From positions 68,276 to 132,275 of the forward strand of contig CAZIGH010000007.1 in NCBI GenBank assembly GCA_964538625.1: a stretch of DNA of 64,000 bases. The letters run 5' to 3'. Below are positions 1-8,413 of the stretch, piece by piece. The notes under the pieces are model-generated. The model had not been told where the DNA came from. It did no database searches and saw nothing but the letters and a program-made list of their open reading frames with translations. This DNA is from JAEUHM01 sp964538625 (GTDB lineage Bacteria; Verrucomicrobiota; Verrucomicrobiia; Verrucomicrobiales; Verrucomicrobiaceae). Position 1 is the first letter of the stretch, and every line of letters starts with the position of its first letter. The position numbers and the translations under genes are program-made.

Positions 1-493
1 CGACAAGAAATACCTCGCCCCTATCCCTCGTGCCGTGAACTACCTCCGGTCCTCACTGCTGCCGGACGGAAAAGTCGCCCGCTTTTACGAACTGCGCACC
101 AACAAACCACTCTACTTCGAGCGCGGCGAGGGCGGGAAAGGCTTCATCCTCACTCACGATAACCGCAGAGCCTCCTCCAACTACGGCTGGACCTGGGACT
201 CCGAACTCGATGCCATCCAGGCGGCCCATGAACGTATCAGCCGTGGGGAACAGGCCGTCTTTCCGCCCACGGAGAAGGAGAAATGGAATCTCCCTCCAAG
301 TGATGCCGAGGTGGATGAAATCCTCACCAGCATGAACCGAGAGGGTGCCTGGGTGGAACGCGGAGACGAGCGCGGCATCATCCGCGATGAAGCCGGCAAA
401 AAACAGTCGCCCGCCGCTGGCGTCATTCACTCCGACACTTTTGTCCAAAACGTCCGCGCACTCTCTGCGTGGTTGAAAACGAAGAAGCCATGA
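1..493 (+). CDS. Pectate lyase-like protein (PL10 / PelA type), 3' end only
   Basis: The reading frame is open from base 2 and its start lies left of the window, so only about 163 C-terminal residues are visible. The segment DGKVARFYELRTNKPLYF followed by an aromatic-rich stretch (NYGWTW) is the type of C-terminal region I know from PelA/Pel-15E pectate lyases (polysaccharide lyase family 10), which cleave polygalacturonate by beta-elimination outside the cytoplasm. The catalytic part is not in view. The stop codon overlaps the ATG of the next gene (ATGA at 490-493), so the two genes are translationally coupled. The family call is from recalled similarity and is moderate; the frame itself is secure. 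Confidence 0.7.
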   Translation, partial: DKKYLAPIPRAVNYLRSSLLPDGKVARFYELRTNKPLYFERGEGGKGFILTHDNRRASSNYGWTWDSELDAIQAAHERISRGEQAVFPPTEKEKWNLPPSDAEVDEILTSMNREGAWVERGDERGIIRDEAGKKQSPAAGVIHSDTFVQNVRALSAWLKTKKP

Positions 494-2412
494 AGCGGTT
501 CCTCACCCTCCTCCTGCTCAGCGCCTCCTTGTCCGCAGTCCGCGCCGACGACCTGCCATCCTCCTTCCGCAAGCTCACGCGGCCCGCCCTGCCCAGGGTC
601 ACCGACACTTCATGGCCGAAGAATGAGTTGGACCTCTACGTGCTCGCCAAGCTGGAAGCTGCTTCACTCAAGCCGGTAGCGGACGCACCGCGCATCACGC
701 TCATTCGCAGAGTCACCTTTGACCTCACCGGCCTGCCGCCCACTTGGGAAGACGTGCAGTCCTTCGTAAATGACCCCGCAGAGGATGACGAGGCCCTGGC
801 CCGGGTCGTGGATAGCCTCTTAAAGTCCGAACGCTTTGGCGAACGCTGGGCTAGGCACTGGCTGGACGTCGTCCGCTACGCCGACACCGTAGGCCGCACT
901 TGGAACGCACCCTTCACTTACGCCTGGCGCTACCGAGACTGGGTCATCGACTCCTTCAATGCGGACAAGCCATGGTCCCGATTCATCGCCGAACAAATCG
1001 CAGGCGACCTCCTGCCAGCCACCACGGTCTCCCAAAGGCGCGATCAAATCACCGGCACGGGAATGCTCGCACTGGGAGCCATGGACCTGAGTGAGGGAGA
1101 CCCCGAGCGCCATAAGCTCGACCAAGTGGATGATCAAATCGACGTGGTCACCCGCGCCTTCCTGGGCATGACAATCGCCTGCGCCCGCTGTCACGATCAC
1201 AAAACGGATCCCGTGACGCAGAAAGACTACTATGCGCTGGCAGGACTGTTTTACTCATCCGACACGCTCCCCGGGCAGGCAAACAAGAGCAACCTCACCG
1301 GAGCCATGTACGTGGACCCCGAGATGCTCATCGACCTGCCCACAAAGCTCGACGAGAAAGTGGGGCCACCCTCCAAGCTGCCACACGGCATCCACTCCAT
1401 GGGCGACATCCAGGATGCAACACGCGGCGTCGGCGGCAATGCTCCACCTTATGACACTGATCCCCATTTCGCCATGGGCGTCATCGACGGCAGAGTGCAA
1501 AACTGTGATCTCCGCATAGGCGGTGATCCGCACGAACGGAAAGGAGCGCCGCAGCGCGGGGAGATTGACATCCCCGCACTGCCCAAGATGCCTGCCATTC
1601 CCGCAGGGCAGTCAGGCCGCCTTCAGCTCGCGCAGTGGATGACCCAGCCCACGCATCCACTCACCTCAAGAGTGCTCGTGAACCGCGTGTGGGCGCACCT
1701 CTTTGGGCAGGGCCTCATCCGGACGGTGGACGACTTCGGACTCACCGGAGCCAACCCAAAGAACGAAGCCCTCCTCGACCACCTGGCCGTTCGGTTCGTC
1801 ACCGGAGGCTGGAGTGTGAAGAAGCTCATTCGCGAGATCGTACTCAGCCGCACTTACCGGTTATCCAGCGCCGCGTCAGAGGAAAACTTGGCTGCTGACG
1901 GTGATAATGATCTGCACTGGCGCATGAATCCGCGCAGGCTCGAGTTCGAGGCCCTGCGAGATGCCATGATGATAGCAGCAGGGCGGCTCCAGTTCGGCCG
2001 ACCTGCGGGCATTCAAGTAGCTGGCACCGGCGGAAAGGGCAACGGTGGGCGTCCCCGCAGTCTGCTGCATCTTGATGCGCCTTACCGCACCCTCTACCTG
2101 CCCGTGATGCGTGATCTGCTGCCAGACGCCTACTCCACCTGGGACTTCCCGCCGCCCACTCAGATCAAGGGCCAACGAGATGTCACCACCGTGGCACCAC
2201 AGGCCCTCTGGTTCATGAACAGCGAACTGGCAGAGAGCCTGGCAAAGGACGTAGCCAGCGCCCAAGACGTGGCCGCCATCTACCGTGCCGTCCTGAGCCG
2301 AGAACCCACCAGCGCAGAAGCCGCAGCCGCCCGTGAGCTTGCCCACTCCACAGGCTGGGCGGCGCTGGCCCAGGCCCTCATGGCCACAGCCGAGTTTCGA
2401 TACCTCTTCTAA
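490..2412 (+). CDS. DUF1549/DUF1553 (PSCyt2-PSD1) exported protein lacking the PSCyt1 haem domain
   Basis: This 640-residue protein starts at ATG 490, chosen because it opens a clear signal peptide (MKRFLTLLLLSASLSAVRA) and overlaps the previous stop. The mature protein goes directly into PSCyt2/DUF1549 (LTGLPPTWEDV, GERWARHWLDVVRYADT, CARCHDHKTDP at about residues 231-241). After a short linker it continues into PSD1/DUF1553 (HPLTSRVLVNRVWAHLFG). The N-terminal PSCyt1 cytochrome domain present in the two other copies of this window (14766, 22573) is missing, so CxxCH at 231-235 is its only haem-like motif. The family has no proven biochemical function. The pairing with a DUF1501 gene 17 bases downstream is typical of Planctomycetota and Verrucomicrobiota. 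Confidence 0.9.
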   Translation: MKRFLTLLLLSASLSAVRADDLPSSFRKLTRPALPRVTDTSWPKNELDLYVLAKLEAASLKPVADAPRITLIRRVTFDLTGLPPTWEDVQSFVNDPAEDDEALARVVDSLLKSERFGERWARHWLDVVRYADTVGRTWNAPFTYAWRYRDWVIDSFNADKPWSRFIAEQIAGDLLPATTVSQRRDQITGTGMLALGAMDLSEGDPERHKLDQVDDQIDVVTRAFLGMTIACARCHDHKTDPVTQKDYYALAGLFYSSDTLPGQANKSNLTGAMYVDPEMLIDLPTKLDEKVGPPSKLPHGIHSMGDIQDATRGVGGNAPPYDTDPHFAMGVIDGRVQNCDLRIGGDPHERKGAPQRGEIDIPALPKMPAIPAGQSGRLQLAQWMTQPTHPLTSRVLVNRVWAHLFGQGLIRTVDDFGLTGANPKNEALLDHLAVRFVTGGWSVKKLIREIVLSRTYRLSSAASEENLAADGDNDLHWRMNPRRLEFEALRDAMMIAAGRLQFGRPAGIQVAGTGGKGNGGRPRSLLHLDAPYRTLYLPVMRDLLPDAYSTWDFPPPTQIKGQRDVTTVAPQALWFMNSELAESLAKDVASAQDVAAIYRAVLSREPTSAEAAAARELAHSTGWAALAQALMATAEFRYLF

Positions 2413-2429
2413 CCATTCACTGCGCCACC

Positions 2430-3770
2430 ATGTTCACACGTCGTCAACTTCTTCAAGACACTAGCCTCGGCTTTGGCTGGCTGGCGCTAAGCGCCCTGCA
2501 CTCAGGCTGGGCGCAAGCCACAAAGCCTTCCATGGTCAACCCACTGGCCCCTCGCCCGCCGCATCATCCAGCCCGGGCGAAACGCGTCATCTTCATGTTC
2601 ATGGCTGGCGGTCCCACCCACTTGGACACCTTCGACTACAAGCCAGAACTCGTGAAGGAGGATGGCAGCGGAAAGCTGCTCGGCCCGGTAATGAACTTCG
2701 CGCCACGCGGTAAGAGCGGCCTCATGATCTCCGACGCGTTCCCCGAGCTGTCAAAACATGCGGATGACCTTTGCATCCTCAACGGCGTGCGCACCAACAA
2801 CCCCGGCCATCATCAGGCCACGGTGGCCATGCACATCGGCAGCGAGATGTTCGTGCGTCCTTCCATGGGAGCCTGGGTCACTTATGGATTGGGCACCGAG
2901 GCACAGGACCTGCCAGGGTTTGTCACCATAGACCCCATCCAGGATCTCGGCGGTGCCATGAACTACGGCTCGGCATTCTTGCCCGCCACCTTCCAGGGCA
3001 CACGATTCAGCAGCGGCGGTAGCGGTGTGCCGAACTTGCAAAGCAGCATGTGGAGCATGGCTGAGAAACGCCAGCAGCTTGACTTCATCCAGAACGCGAA
3101 CCGCAAACTGCTTGAGGACCAACCGGGCCATGCAGAGCTAGAGGGCATCGTGCAATCCTACGAAATGGCTTGGAAAATGCAGACCTCCGTGCCCGAAGTG
3201 CTGGCCCTCGACCAAGAGCCGGAATCCATCCGTGAGCTATACGGCCTCAACCACTCCGCCACGGAACGTTTTGGGACGCAGTGCCTCATGGCCCGCCGCA
3301 TGGTGGAGAAAGGCGTGCGTTTCATCCAGCTCACCAGCAATGGCTGGGACCACCACAGCAACCTGAAGCAGTCACTCACCGATCGTGCAGGGTCTATCGA
3401 CAAGCCAATCGCGGGCCTCATAGCGGACCTCAAACAGCGTGACCTGCTCAAAGACACCCTGCTCGTCTGGGGCGGCGAGTTTGGCCGCGGTTCGCATGGA
3501 GACAACGACCCGCGTGACGGGCGCGGCCACAACGCCAAGGGCTTCAGCATGTGGATGGCCGGTGGCGGCGTGAAGGGTGGCTTCAAGTACGGCAGTACCA
3601 ACGAGCTGGGCAACGAAGCCGTGGAGGGCATCATCGGCACCCACGATCTGCACGCCACCATCCTGCACCTGCTCGGTCTCAACCACGAGCGGCTCACCTT
3701 CCGCTACGCAGGGCGGAACTTCCGGCTCACAGACATCGCCGGAGAGGTGGCAAAAGACATCATCGCCTAG
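2430..3770 (+). CDS. DUF1501 family Tat-exported protein
   Basis: 446 residues. The N-terminus MFTRRQLLQDTSLGFGW is a twin-arginine signal followed by a hydrophobic stretch. The body shows the DUF1501 hallmarks: KRVIFMFMAGGPTHLDTFDYKP near the start, NNPGHHQATVAMHIGS, RFIQLTSNGWDHHSNL, LLVWGGEFGR, and DGRGHNAKGFSMWMAGGGVKGG near the C-terminus. The fold is related to the alkaline phosphatase/sulfatase superfamily, but no substrate is established. It follows the DUF1549/DUF1553 gene after 17 bases, the standard pair arrangement, and presumably shares its transcript. One small difference from the other copies is WGGEFGRGSHG in place of the ATEFGRTPG motif. Confidence 0.92.
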   Translation: MFTRRQLLQDTSLGFGWLALSALHSGWAQATKPSMVNPLAPRPPHHPARAKRVIFMFMAGGPTHLDTFDYKPELVKEDGSGKLLGPVMNFAPRGKSGLMISDAFPELSKHADDLCILNGVRTNNPGHHQATVAMHIGSEMFVRPSMGAWVTYGLGTEAQDLPGFVTIDPIQDLGGAMNYGSAFLPATFQGTRFSSGGSGVPNLQSSMWSMAEKRQQLDFIQNANRKLLEDQPGHAELEGIVQSYEMAWKMQTSVPEVLALDQEPESIRELYGLNHSATERFGTQCLMARRMVEKGVRFIQLTSNGWDHHSNLKQSLTDRAGSIDKPIAGLIADLKQRDLLKDTLLVWGGEFGRGSHGDNDPRDGRGHNAKGFSMWMAGGGVKGGFKYGSTNELGNEAVEGIIGTHDLHATILHLLGLNHERLTFRYAGRNFRLTDIAGEVAKDIIA

Positions 3771-3877
3771 CCTCGAACCGTTCCGGAAGGTCTGTTGGGA
3801 CTCTCGTGAACCAAGCAGGCTGGTGGATTGATTGGAAGGACGCCTGAACGCACGGCGTTTCACCCTGTCTTCAAGCC

Positions 3878-4852
3878 ATGAAACGCGCCATCGCCATCGC
3901 CGCACTCCTCACCTACAGCACCTTTGCCCAGGACGCCGCCAAACCCAAAGCGCCCGCTCAAAAAGCTCAGCCTCCACCGCTGCCCACTCCCACCATGGCA
4001 AACGTGCCTTATGGCGATCACGAACGGCAGGTGCTGGACTTTTGGAAAGTGGAGTCTGACAAACCAACGCCGCTGCTGTTTTTCATCCATGGTGGCGGCT
4101 GGGTAGGCGGGGACAAAAGCCGTGCGAGCGGCGTGAAGGAGTGCCTCGCCGCAGGCATCTCCGTGGTGTCCATCAACTACCGTTACAGCACGCTCGCCCA
4201 CCAGGCCGGGGTGATGCCACCCGTGAAATGGCCGCTGGATGATGCCGCCCGCGCCCTCCAGTTCGTGCGCAGCAAGGCTAAGGAGTGGAACATCGACAAG
4301 GAGCGCATCGGTGCCAGCGGCGGAAGCGCAGGCGCATGCAGCAGCCTTTACCTCGCCTTCAGCCCAGATCGTGCAGACCCAAAAAGCAGCGACCCCGTGG
4401 CGCGGGAGTCCACCCGTCTCTGGTGCGCAGCCGTCATGGGCGCCCAGACCACGCTGGATCCGCAGCAGATGAAAGAGTGGACGCCCAACAGCCGCTACGG
4501 TGGGCACGCCTTCGGCTTCATGCCAGATCCCAAAGATGCAAAGACGAGAGACACGCAGTTCGCCAAGTTCCTCGCGGGCCGTGAGTCCGTGTTGCACTGG
4601 ATCAAGGAGTACTCGCCCTACCATCACGTTTCCAGCGACGACCCGCCGGTTTATCTTTCGTACAGCTCCCCGCCGAACATCGGCAAGGAAGAGAAAGATC
4701 CCACACACACCGCAAACTTCGGCCTCAAGCTCCAGGAGCACTGCAAGGCGAACGGCGTGGAGTGCGAGCTCTACTACCCCGGTGCCACCGACGCCAAGTT
4801 CAAGACTGCGCACGATTACCTCATCGCCCGGCTCAAAGCGGCGAAGAACTGA
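3878..4852 (+). CDS. Secreted alpha/beta hydrolase (esterase/lipase, BD-FAE type)
   Basis: 324 residues with a Sec signal (MKRAIAIAALLTYSTFAQ). The oxyanion-hole motif HGGGW is at residues 71-75 and the nucleophile elbow G-A-S-G-G is at 145-149, with Ser147 as probable nucleophile; a C-terminal AHDYL supplies the likely catalytic His. This is the layout of the carbohydrate-esterase-like hydrolases often found with polysaccharide lyases. It lies 107 bases after the DUF1501 gene on the same strand and could belong to the same pectin locus, for example as a deacetylase. The substrate is inferred only from context. It converges with trpS, with 12 bases between stops. Confidence 0.85.
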   Translation: MKRAIAIAALLTYSTFAQDAAKPKAPAQKAQPPPLPTPTMANVPYGDHERQVLDFWKVESDKPTPLLFFIHGGGWVGGDKSRASGVKECLAAGISVVSINYRYSTLAHQAGVMPPVKWPLDDAARALQFVRSKAKEWNIDKERIGASGGSAGACSSLYLAFSPDRADPKSSDPVARESTRLWCAAVMGAQTTLDPQQMKEWTPNSRYGGHAFGFMPDPKDAKTRDTQFAKFLAGRESVLHWIKEYSPYHHVSSDDPPVYLSYSSPPNIGKEEKDPTHTANFGLKLQEHCKANGVECELYYPGATDAKFKTAHDYLIARLKAAKN

Positions 4853-4864
4853 CCCCACGCACGC

Positions 4865-5830
4865 TTACCCAAGGCCCACCGCGTCGCGCACACGGCCAAG
4901 CACCTTTCTTGCAGTGCAGCGGGCTTTCTCTGCCCCGGCAGCTAGCACGTCATCCACGTACTTGGGGTTGGCCACAATCTCGGCGCGCTTCTCACGGAAG
5001 GGCGCAAAGTAATCCGTAGTGGCTTGTAGCAGGCGCTTCTTGAACTCTCCATAACCGGTGCCTCCACGCTGGAAGTCGGCGACCATGGTCTGGTAATCCG
5101 CCTCGCTTGCCACGAGCTTGTAAAGCGCCAGGATGCTGCTGCCTTCCACGGGCTTGGGCTCTTCCACCGGCGTGCTGTCGGTCTTGATGCCCATGATCTT
5201 CTTCTTCAGCGCCGCCGGTTCTTCAAAGAGCTGGATGGTATTGTCGTAGCTCTTGCTCATCTTCTGGCCATCGAGCCCAGGAACCACGGCGGTCTCCTCC
5301 CGAATGCGCGGGTTCGGCACTTTGAGCAGACCTTCGCCAAAGGTCTCGTTCATCTTGATGGCCAGATCTCTCGTCACTTCAACGTGCTGCTTCTGGTCCT
5401 TGCCCACGGGAACCAGATCCGAGTCGTAGATCAGGATGTCTGCCGCCATGAGCACAGGATAGGCGAAGAGGCCGTGTGAGGGCTTGATGCCGTTGGCGAT
5501 TTTGTCTTTGTAGCTGTGGCAGCGCTCCAGCAGGCCCATGGGCGTCACCGTGCTGAGAATCCAGGACAGTTCCGTGTGCTCCGGCACATCACTCTGGCGA
5601 AAGAAAACACACTTCTCCGGGTCCAGGCCGCAGGCCAGGAAGTCGATGGCGAGATTCCGTACATGGTCCCGCAGCAGTTTGCCGTCGTGGATACTGGTGA
5701 GCGAGTGATAGTCCGCGATGAAGTAATAAGCATCACCTTCATGCTGAAGCTTCAGTGCCGCCTCCATCATGCCGAAGTAGTTGCCGATGTGGAGTCGCCC
5801 GCTGGGCTGGAGACCTGAAAGAATGCGCAT
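4865..5830 (-). CDS. trpS: Tryptophanyl-tRNA synthetase
   Basis: 321 residues, slightly shorter than many bacterial TrpRS. It charges tRNA-Trp with tryptophan in the cytoplasm. The class I signature is present as HIGN at residues 14-17 and KMSKS at 190-194. The intervening block (FIADYHSLTSIHD, WILSTVTPMGLLERCHSYKDK, LFAYPVLMAADILIYDSDLVPVG in pieces) is typical of TrpS. Start is at the ATG preceding RILSGLQPSGRLHIG. It lies downstream of prfB on the same strand with a 185-base gap that shows no clear element. Confidence 0.97.
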   Translation of the reverse strand: MRILSGLQPSGRLHIGNYFGMMEAALKLQHEGDAYYFIADYHSLTSIHDGKLLRDHVRNLAIDFLACGLDPEKCVFFRQSDVPEHTELSWILSTVTPMGLLERCHSYKDKIANGIKPSHGLFAYPVLMAADILIYDSDLVPVGKDQKQHVEVTRDLAIKMNETFGEGLLKVPNPRIREETAVVPGLDGQKMSKSYDNTIQLFEEPAALKKKIMGIKTDSTPVEEPKPVEGSSILALYKLVASEADYQTMVADFQRGGTGYGEFKKRLLQATTDYFAPFREKRAEIVANPKYVDDVLAAGAEKARCTARKVLGRVRDAVGLG

Positions 5831-6015
5831 AAGTCAGTGAGGACAATGGTGAATAAAACTGTGTGCCGGAGCTGCGACTTCATATCCGCCGCCTGCACCG
5901 GCTGCAAGTGATTGAACCCGGTCCCTACACCGCAGACAAGACACACCGCGTACCTCATGGGGCAGCTTTTTCTCCACCGTCCAGACTGCCCGCTCAGCAG
6001 AACACGACCGGCATG

Positions 6016-7174
6016 TTAATCCAAGTCGTCGTCATCATCACCTTCGCCCGCTTTCTTGCCACGCAGCTTGGCTTCGATGAAGGGTTCCAGAGCTCCGTCC
6101 ATGACGGCTTGGATGCCAGAAGTCTTCTCACCAGTGCGGAGGTCTTTCACCATCTGGTAGGGCTGGAAGACGTAACTGCGGATCTGGCTACCCCATCCGA
6201 TGTCACTCTTCTCACCGTACTGCTTGTTGAGTTCTGCCGCGCGCTTGTCCTCCTCCATCTGGTAGAGCTTGGCCTTGAGCATGGACATGGCCTTCTCACG
6301 GTTCTTGAGCTGGCTGCGCTCGATCTGGCAGGCCACGATGACTCCCGTGGGAATGTGCGTGAGACGCACGGCGGTCTCCACCTTGTTAACGTTCTGGCCG
6401 CCCTTGCCACCGGACCGAAAGGTGTCGAGCTTGATGTCCTCATCCCTCACCACGATGTCGATGTCTTCATCCGAGTCAGGTGTGACGTCCACCGAGGCAA
6501 ATGAGGTCTGGCGTTTCGCCTGTGCGTTGAAAGGGGAGATGCGCACCAGACGATGCACGCCGCGTTCGCAGTTGAGAAAACCAAAGGCATTCTCTCCTTT
6601 GACTTCGAGCGTCACGGACTTGGTGCCCACTTCATCACCGGGCATGTGGTCGATGACGTCCACCTTCCAGCCCTGCCGGTCACAGTAGCGCTGGTACATA
6701 CGCAGCAGCATGTCTGCCCAGTCACAAGCCTCCGTACCGCCTACTCCGGCATGGATGGTCAGGTAGGCTCCGCCCCGGTCGAACGGACCGGAGAGCAGCT
6801 GATCCAGCTCAAAGGCGCTGATCTCTTTCTCCAGCGTCGCGAAGTTCTGCTCCATCTCACGCATGGAGTCCAGGTCACCCAGCTCCTGCGCCACGGCCAG
6901 ATCCTCCACGAAGGCAGTCACTGCACCCTCCAGGCGCTCGAGCGGCTCGATCTTGCGCTTGATGCTGTTAACGCGGTCCACCGTCTTGCGGGCGCGGTTC
7001 TGATCGTTCCAGAAGTCCGGGTGCGACTGCTGATGCTCCAGGGCATCCAGTTCGGATTTCAGCGATGGTACGTCAAAGATACCTCCGCAGCACAGCCAGC
7101 CTGCCCTTCAAGCTCTCGGTATCGTAGGCTTGAAGGTCTGTGACCACTGACTTGCTTGCGGAGGTGTTTTCCAT
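6016..7174 (-). CDS. prfB: Peptide chain release factor 2 with programmed +1 frameshift
   Basis: RF2 terminates translation at UGA and UAA. The gene is split: a 33-codon zero-frame ORF from ATG 7174 ends in TGA at 7075-7073, and the rest (about 352 codons) continues in the +1 frame. The reconstructed protein is about 385 residues. The second part carries the SPF codon-recognition tripeptide (RISPFNAQ) and the GGQ hydrolysis motif (SGGKGGQNVNKVET), which together identify RF2 rather than RF1. Read straight, the junction gives ...RRYL followed after the shift by DVPSLKSELDALEHQ, a normal RF2 N-terminal helix. The +1 ORF taken alone (from 6981) would lack about 60 residues and is not the true start. 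Confidence 0.96.
7068..7087 (-). promoter_or_regulatory. prfB programmed frameshift site
   Basis: On the minus strand the sequence reads GGAGG-TAT-CTT-TGA-C: an internal Shine-Dalgarno-like GGAGG three bases before the slippery CUU codon, then an in-frame UGA followed by C. This is the same arrangement as the autoregulatory site of bacterial prfB, where slow UGA decoding at low RF2 lets the ribosome slip +1. The stop is at codon 34. Confidence 0.95.
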
Positions 7175-7255
7175 CTGCCACTCATGGACCATGCGGTGCA
7201 CACACTTTCAAGCGAAGTTTCGCATTTCCCATCCATCTCACCGCCCTTTTTTGAC

Positions 7256-8287
7256 ATGACCGTGCTGCTTTGTGATGAAGAACGCATGCCGCACCTGCGG
7301 GCAGAAGTATCTCGTCGTCACTGCGGGGCTCACAGTGAGGTGCTGACGCCGCAGCTCTTGCAAACCGCCGCCGACGTGACGAACCGTCCGCCGCTCATGT
7401 TCGCGCGGCAGGTGCTCCCGGCGGCCGAGCTGCTGCTGCTGCCTTCCGTCTCCGCATGGGCCAGGGCGGTCGTGGACACCGTGATGCAGCGCCTCGATGA
7501 TACAAAGCCCTGGCGCCTACACCTGGTGCCTCTCTACGGAGATGGAAGGGCAGGGCTGAACCGCGTGAAGCTCATCCACGAGGCAGTGAAGGAACTGCTG
7601 CAAAAGCGTCGGCGTGCCCTGTGGCGGAAGTGGGAAGCGTCTGATGCTCCGTTCGAGGCAGACACCTCCCTCGTACAGCTCGTGCTCACCGCTCCAGATG
7701 CAGGAGTGCTGTCCGTGAGCGTGGCACCGGAGCCCTTCCAAGGCCGCTGGTCGCTCTCCCCCTTTCCCGCCGGTGAAGTGCCAGTGCCTGTGGACAAGCT
7801 CGCACCCTCCCGCGCCTGGACGAAACTCGCTGAAGCTCAGCTCCGACTCGGGTGCTCCATCCAGCGCGGCGAGAGCGTCGTTGACCTGGGAGCATGCCCC
7901 GGCGGATGGACCTATGTCGCGGTTCAAAACGGAGCTCGCGTCACCGCCGTGGACCGTACCGAACTGAGGGGAGACTTGATGAGTCATCCGGCAGTGAAGT
8001 TCGTGCGCGGAGATGCGTTCAAGTTCATCCCAGACCACCCCGTGGACTGGATGGTGTGCGATGTCATTGCCGCACCCGAACGCTCCGTGGAACTCCTGGA
8101 GCGCTGGGTGCGGGAGCGGAGGATGCGGCACTTCGTGGTCAGCATCAAGTTTAAGGCAGACTCGGATCACTCCATCGTGAACTCGCTTGCGAACTCAGTG
8201 GCACCAGCGTGTGCGGAGTTTCGCCTCCTTCAACTCAGCGCGAACAAGAACGAAGCCTGTGCCGCCGGGTCCCTGCGGGGTGACTGA
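7256..8287 (+). CDS. rlmM: RlmM-like 23S rRNA 2'-O-methyltransferase (FtsJ fold)
   Basis: About 343 residues from ATG 7256. The SAM-binding motif DLGACPGGWTY begins near residue 210, followed by VTAVDRTEL, FVRGDAFKF and WMVCDVIAAPE, matching the RlmM signature (VDLGACPGGWTY ... WMVCDM). RlmM methylates C2498 of 23S rRNA in Escherichia coli. The N-terminal part (KPWRLHLVPLYG and neighbours) fits its THUMP-like domain. An in-frame ATG at 7184 would add 24 residues. I prefer 7256 because MTVLLCDEE resembles the known RlmM N-terminus and because 7184 would leave only nine bases to the divergent prfB start. A canonical catalytic Lys is seen in VSIKFKAD. Confidence 0.82.
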   Translation: MTVLLCDEERMPHLRAEVSRRHCGAHSEVLTPQLLQTAADVTNRPPLMFARQVLPAAELLLLPSVSAWARAVVDTVMQRLDDTKPWRLHLVPLYGDGRAGLNRVKLIHEAVKELLQKRRRALWRKWEASDAPFEADTSLVQLVLTAPDAGVLSVSVAPEPFQGRWSLSPFPAGEVPVPVDKLAPSRAWTKLAEAQLRLGCSIQRGESVVDLGACPGGWTYVAVQNGARVTAVDRTELRGDLMSHPAVKFVRGDAFKFIPDHPVDWMVCDVIAAPERSVELLERWVRERRMRHFVVSIKFKADSDHSIVNSLANSVAPACAEFRLLQLSANKNEACAAGSLRGD

Positions 8288-8355
8288 GCATCTCCAAAAC
8301 CTTCTCCTTCGCTGATAGATGGCGGGCGGGGCTGGCGTTGCTTTTCCCCCAACCT

Positions 8356-8379
8356 TTCCCGCCGCTCCCGTGGCGGGAA
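8356..8379 (+). other. Perfect 8-bp hairpin between rlmM and the efflux operon
   Basis: Arms TTCCCGCC (8356-8363) and GGCGGGAA (8372-8379) enclose an 8-base loop. It lies 70 bases after the rlmM stop and 34 bases before the TolC-like start. It could end rlmM transcription or sit in the leader of the efflux operon, but there is no T-run after it, so terminator function is doubtful. Confidence 0.3.
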
Positions 8380-8413
8380 CCAAAAACCCACTCTCATTTC
8401 GACTTCCCCAACC

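Noticed and set aside
5831..6015. Search for a T-box or other leader element upstream of trpS
   Set aside because: The 185 bases contain no T-box core, no tandem Trp codons in a leader peptide and no strong terminator that I could find.
8356..8379. Hairpin as a rho-independent terminator of rlmM
   Set aside because: The stem is good but no T-run follows, so it is listed only as a hairpin of unknown role.
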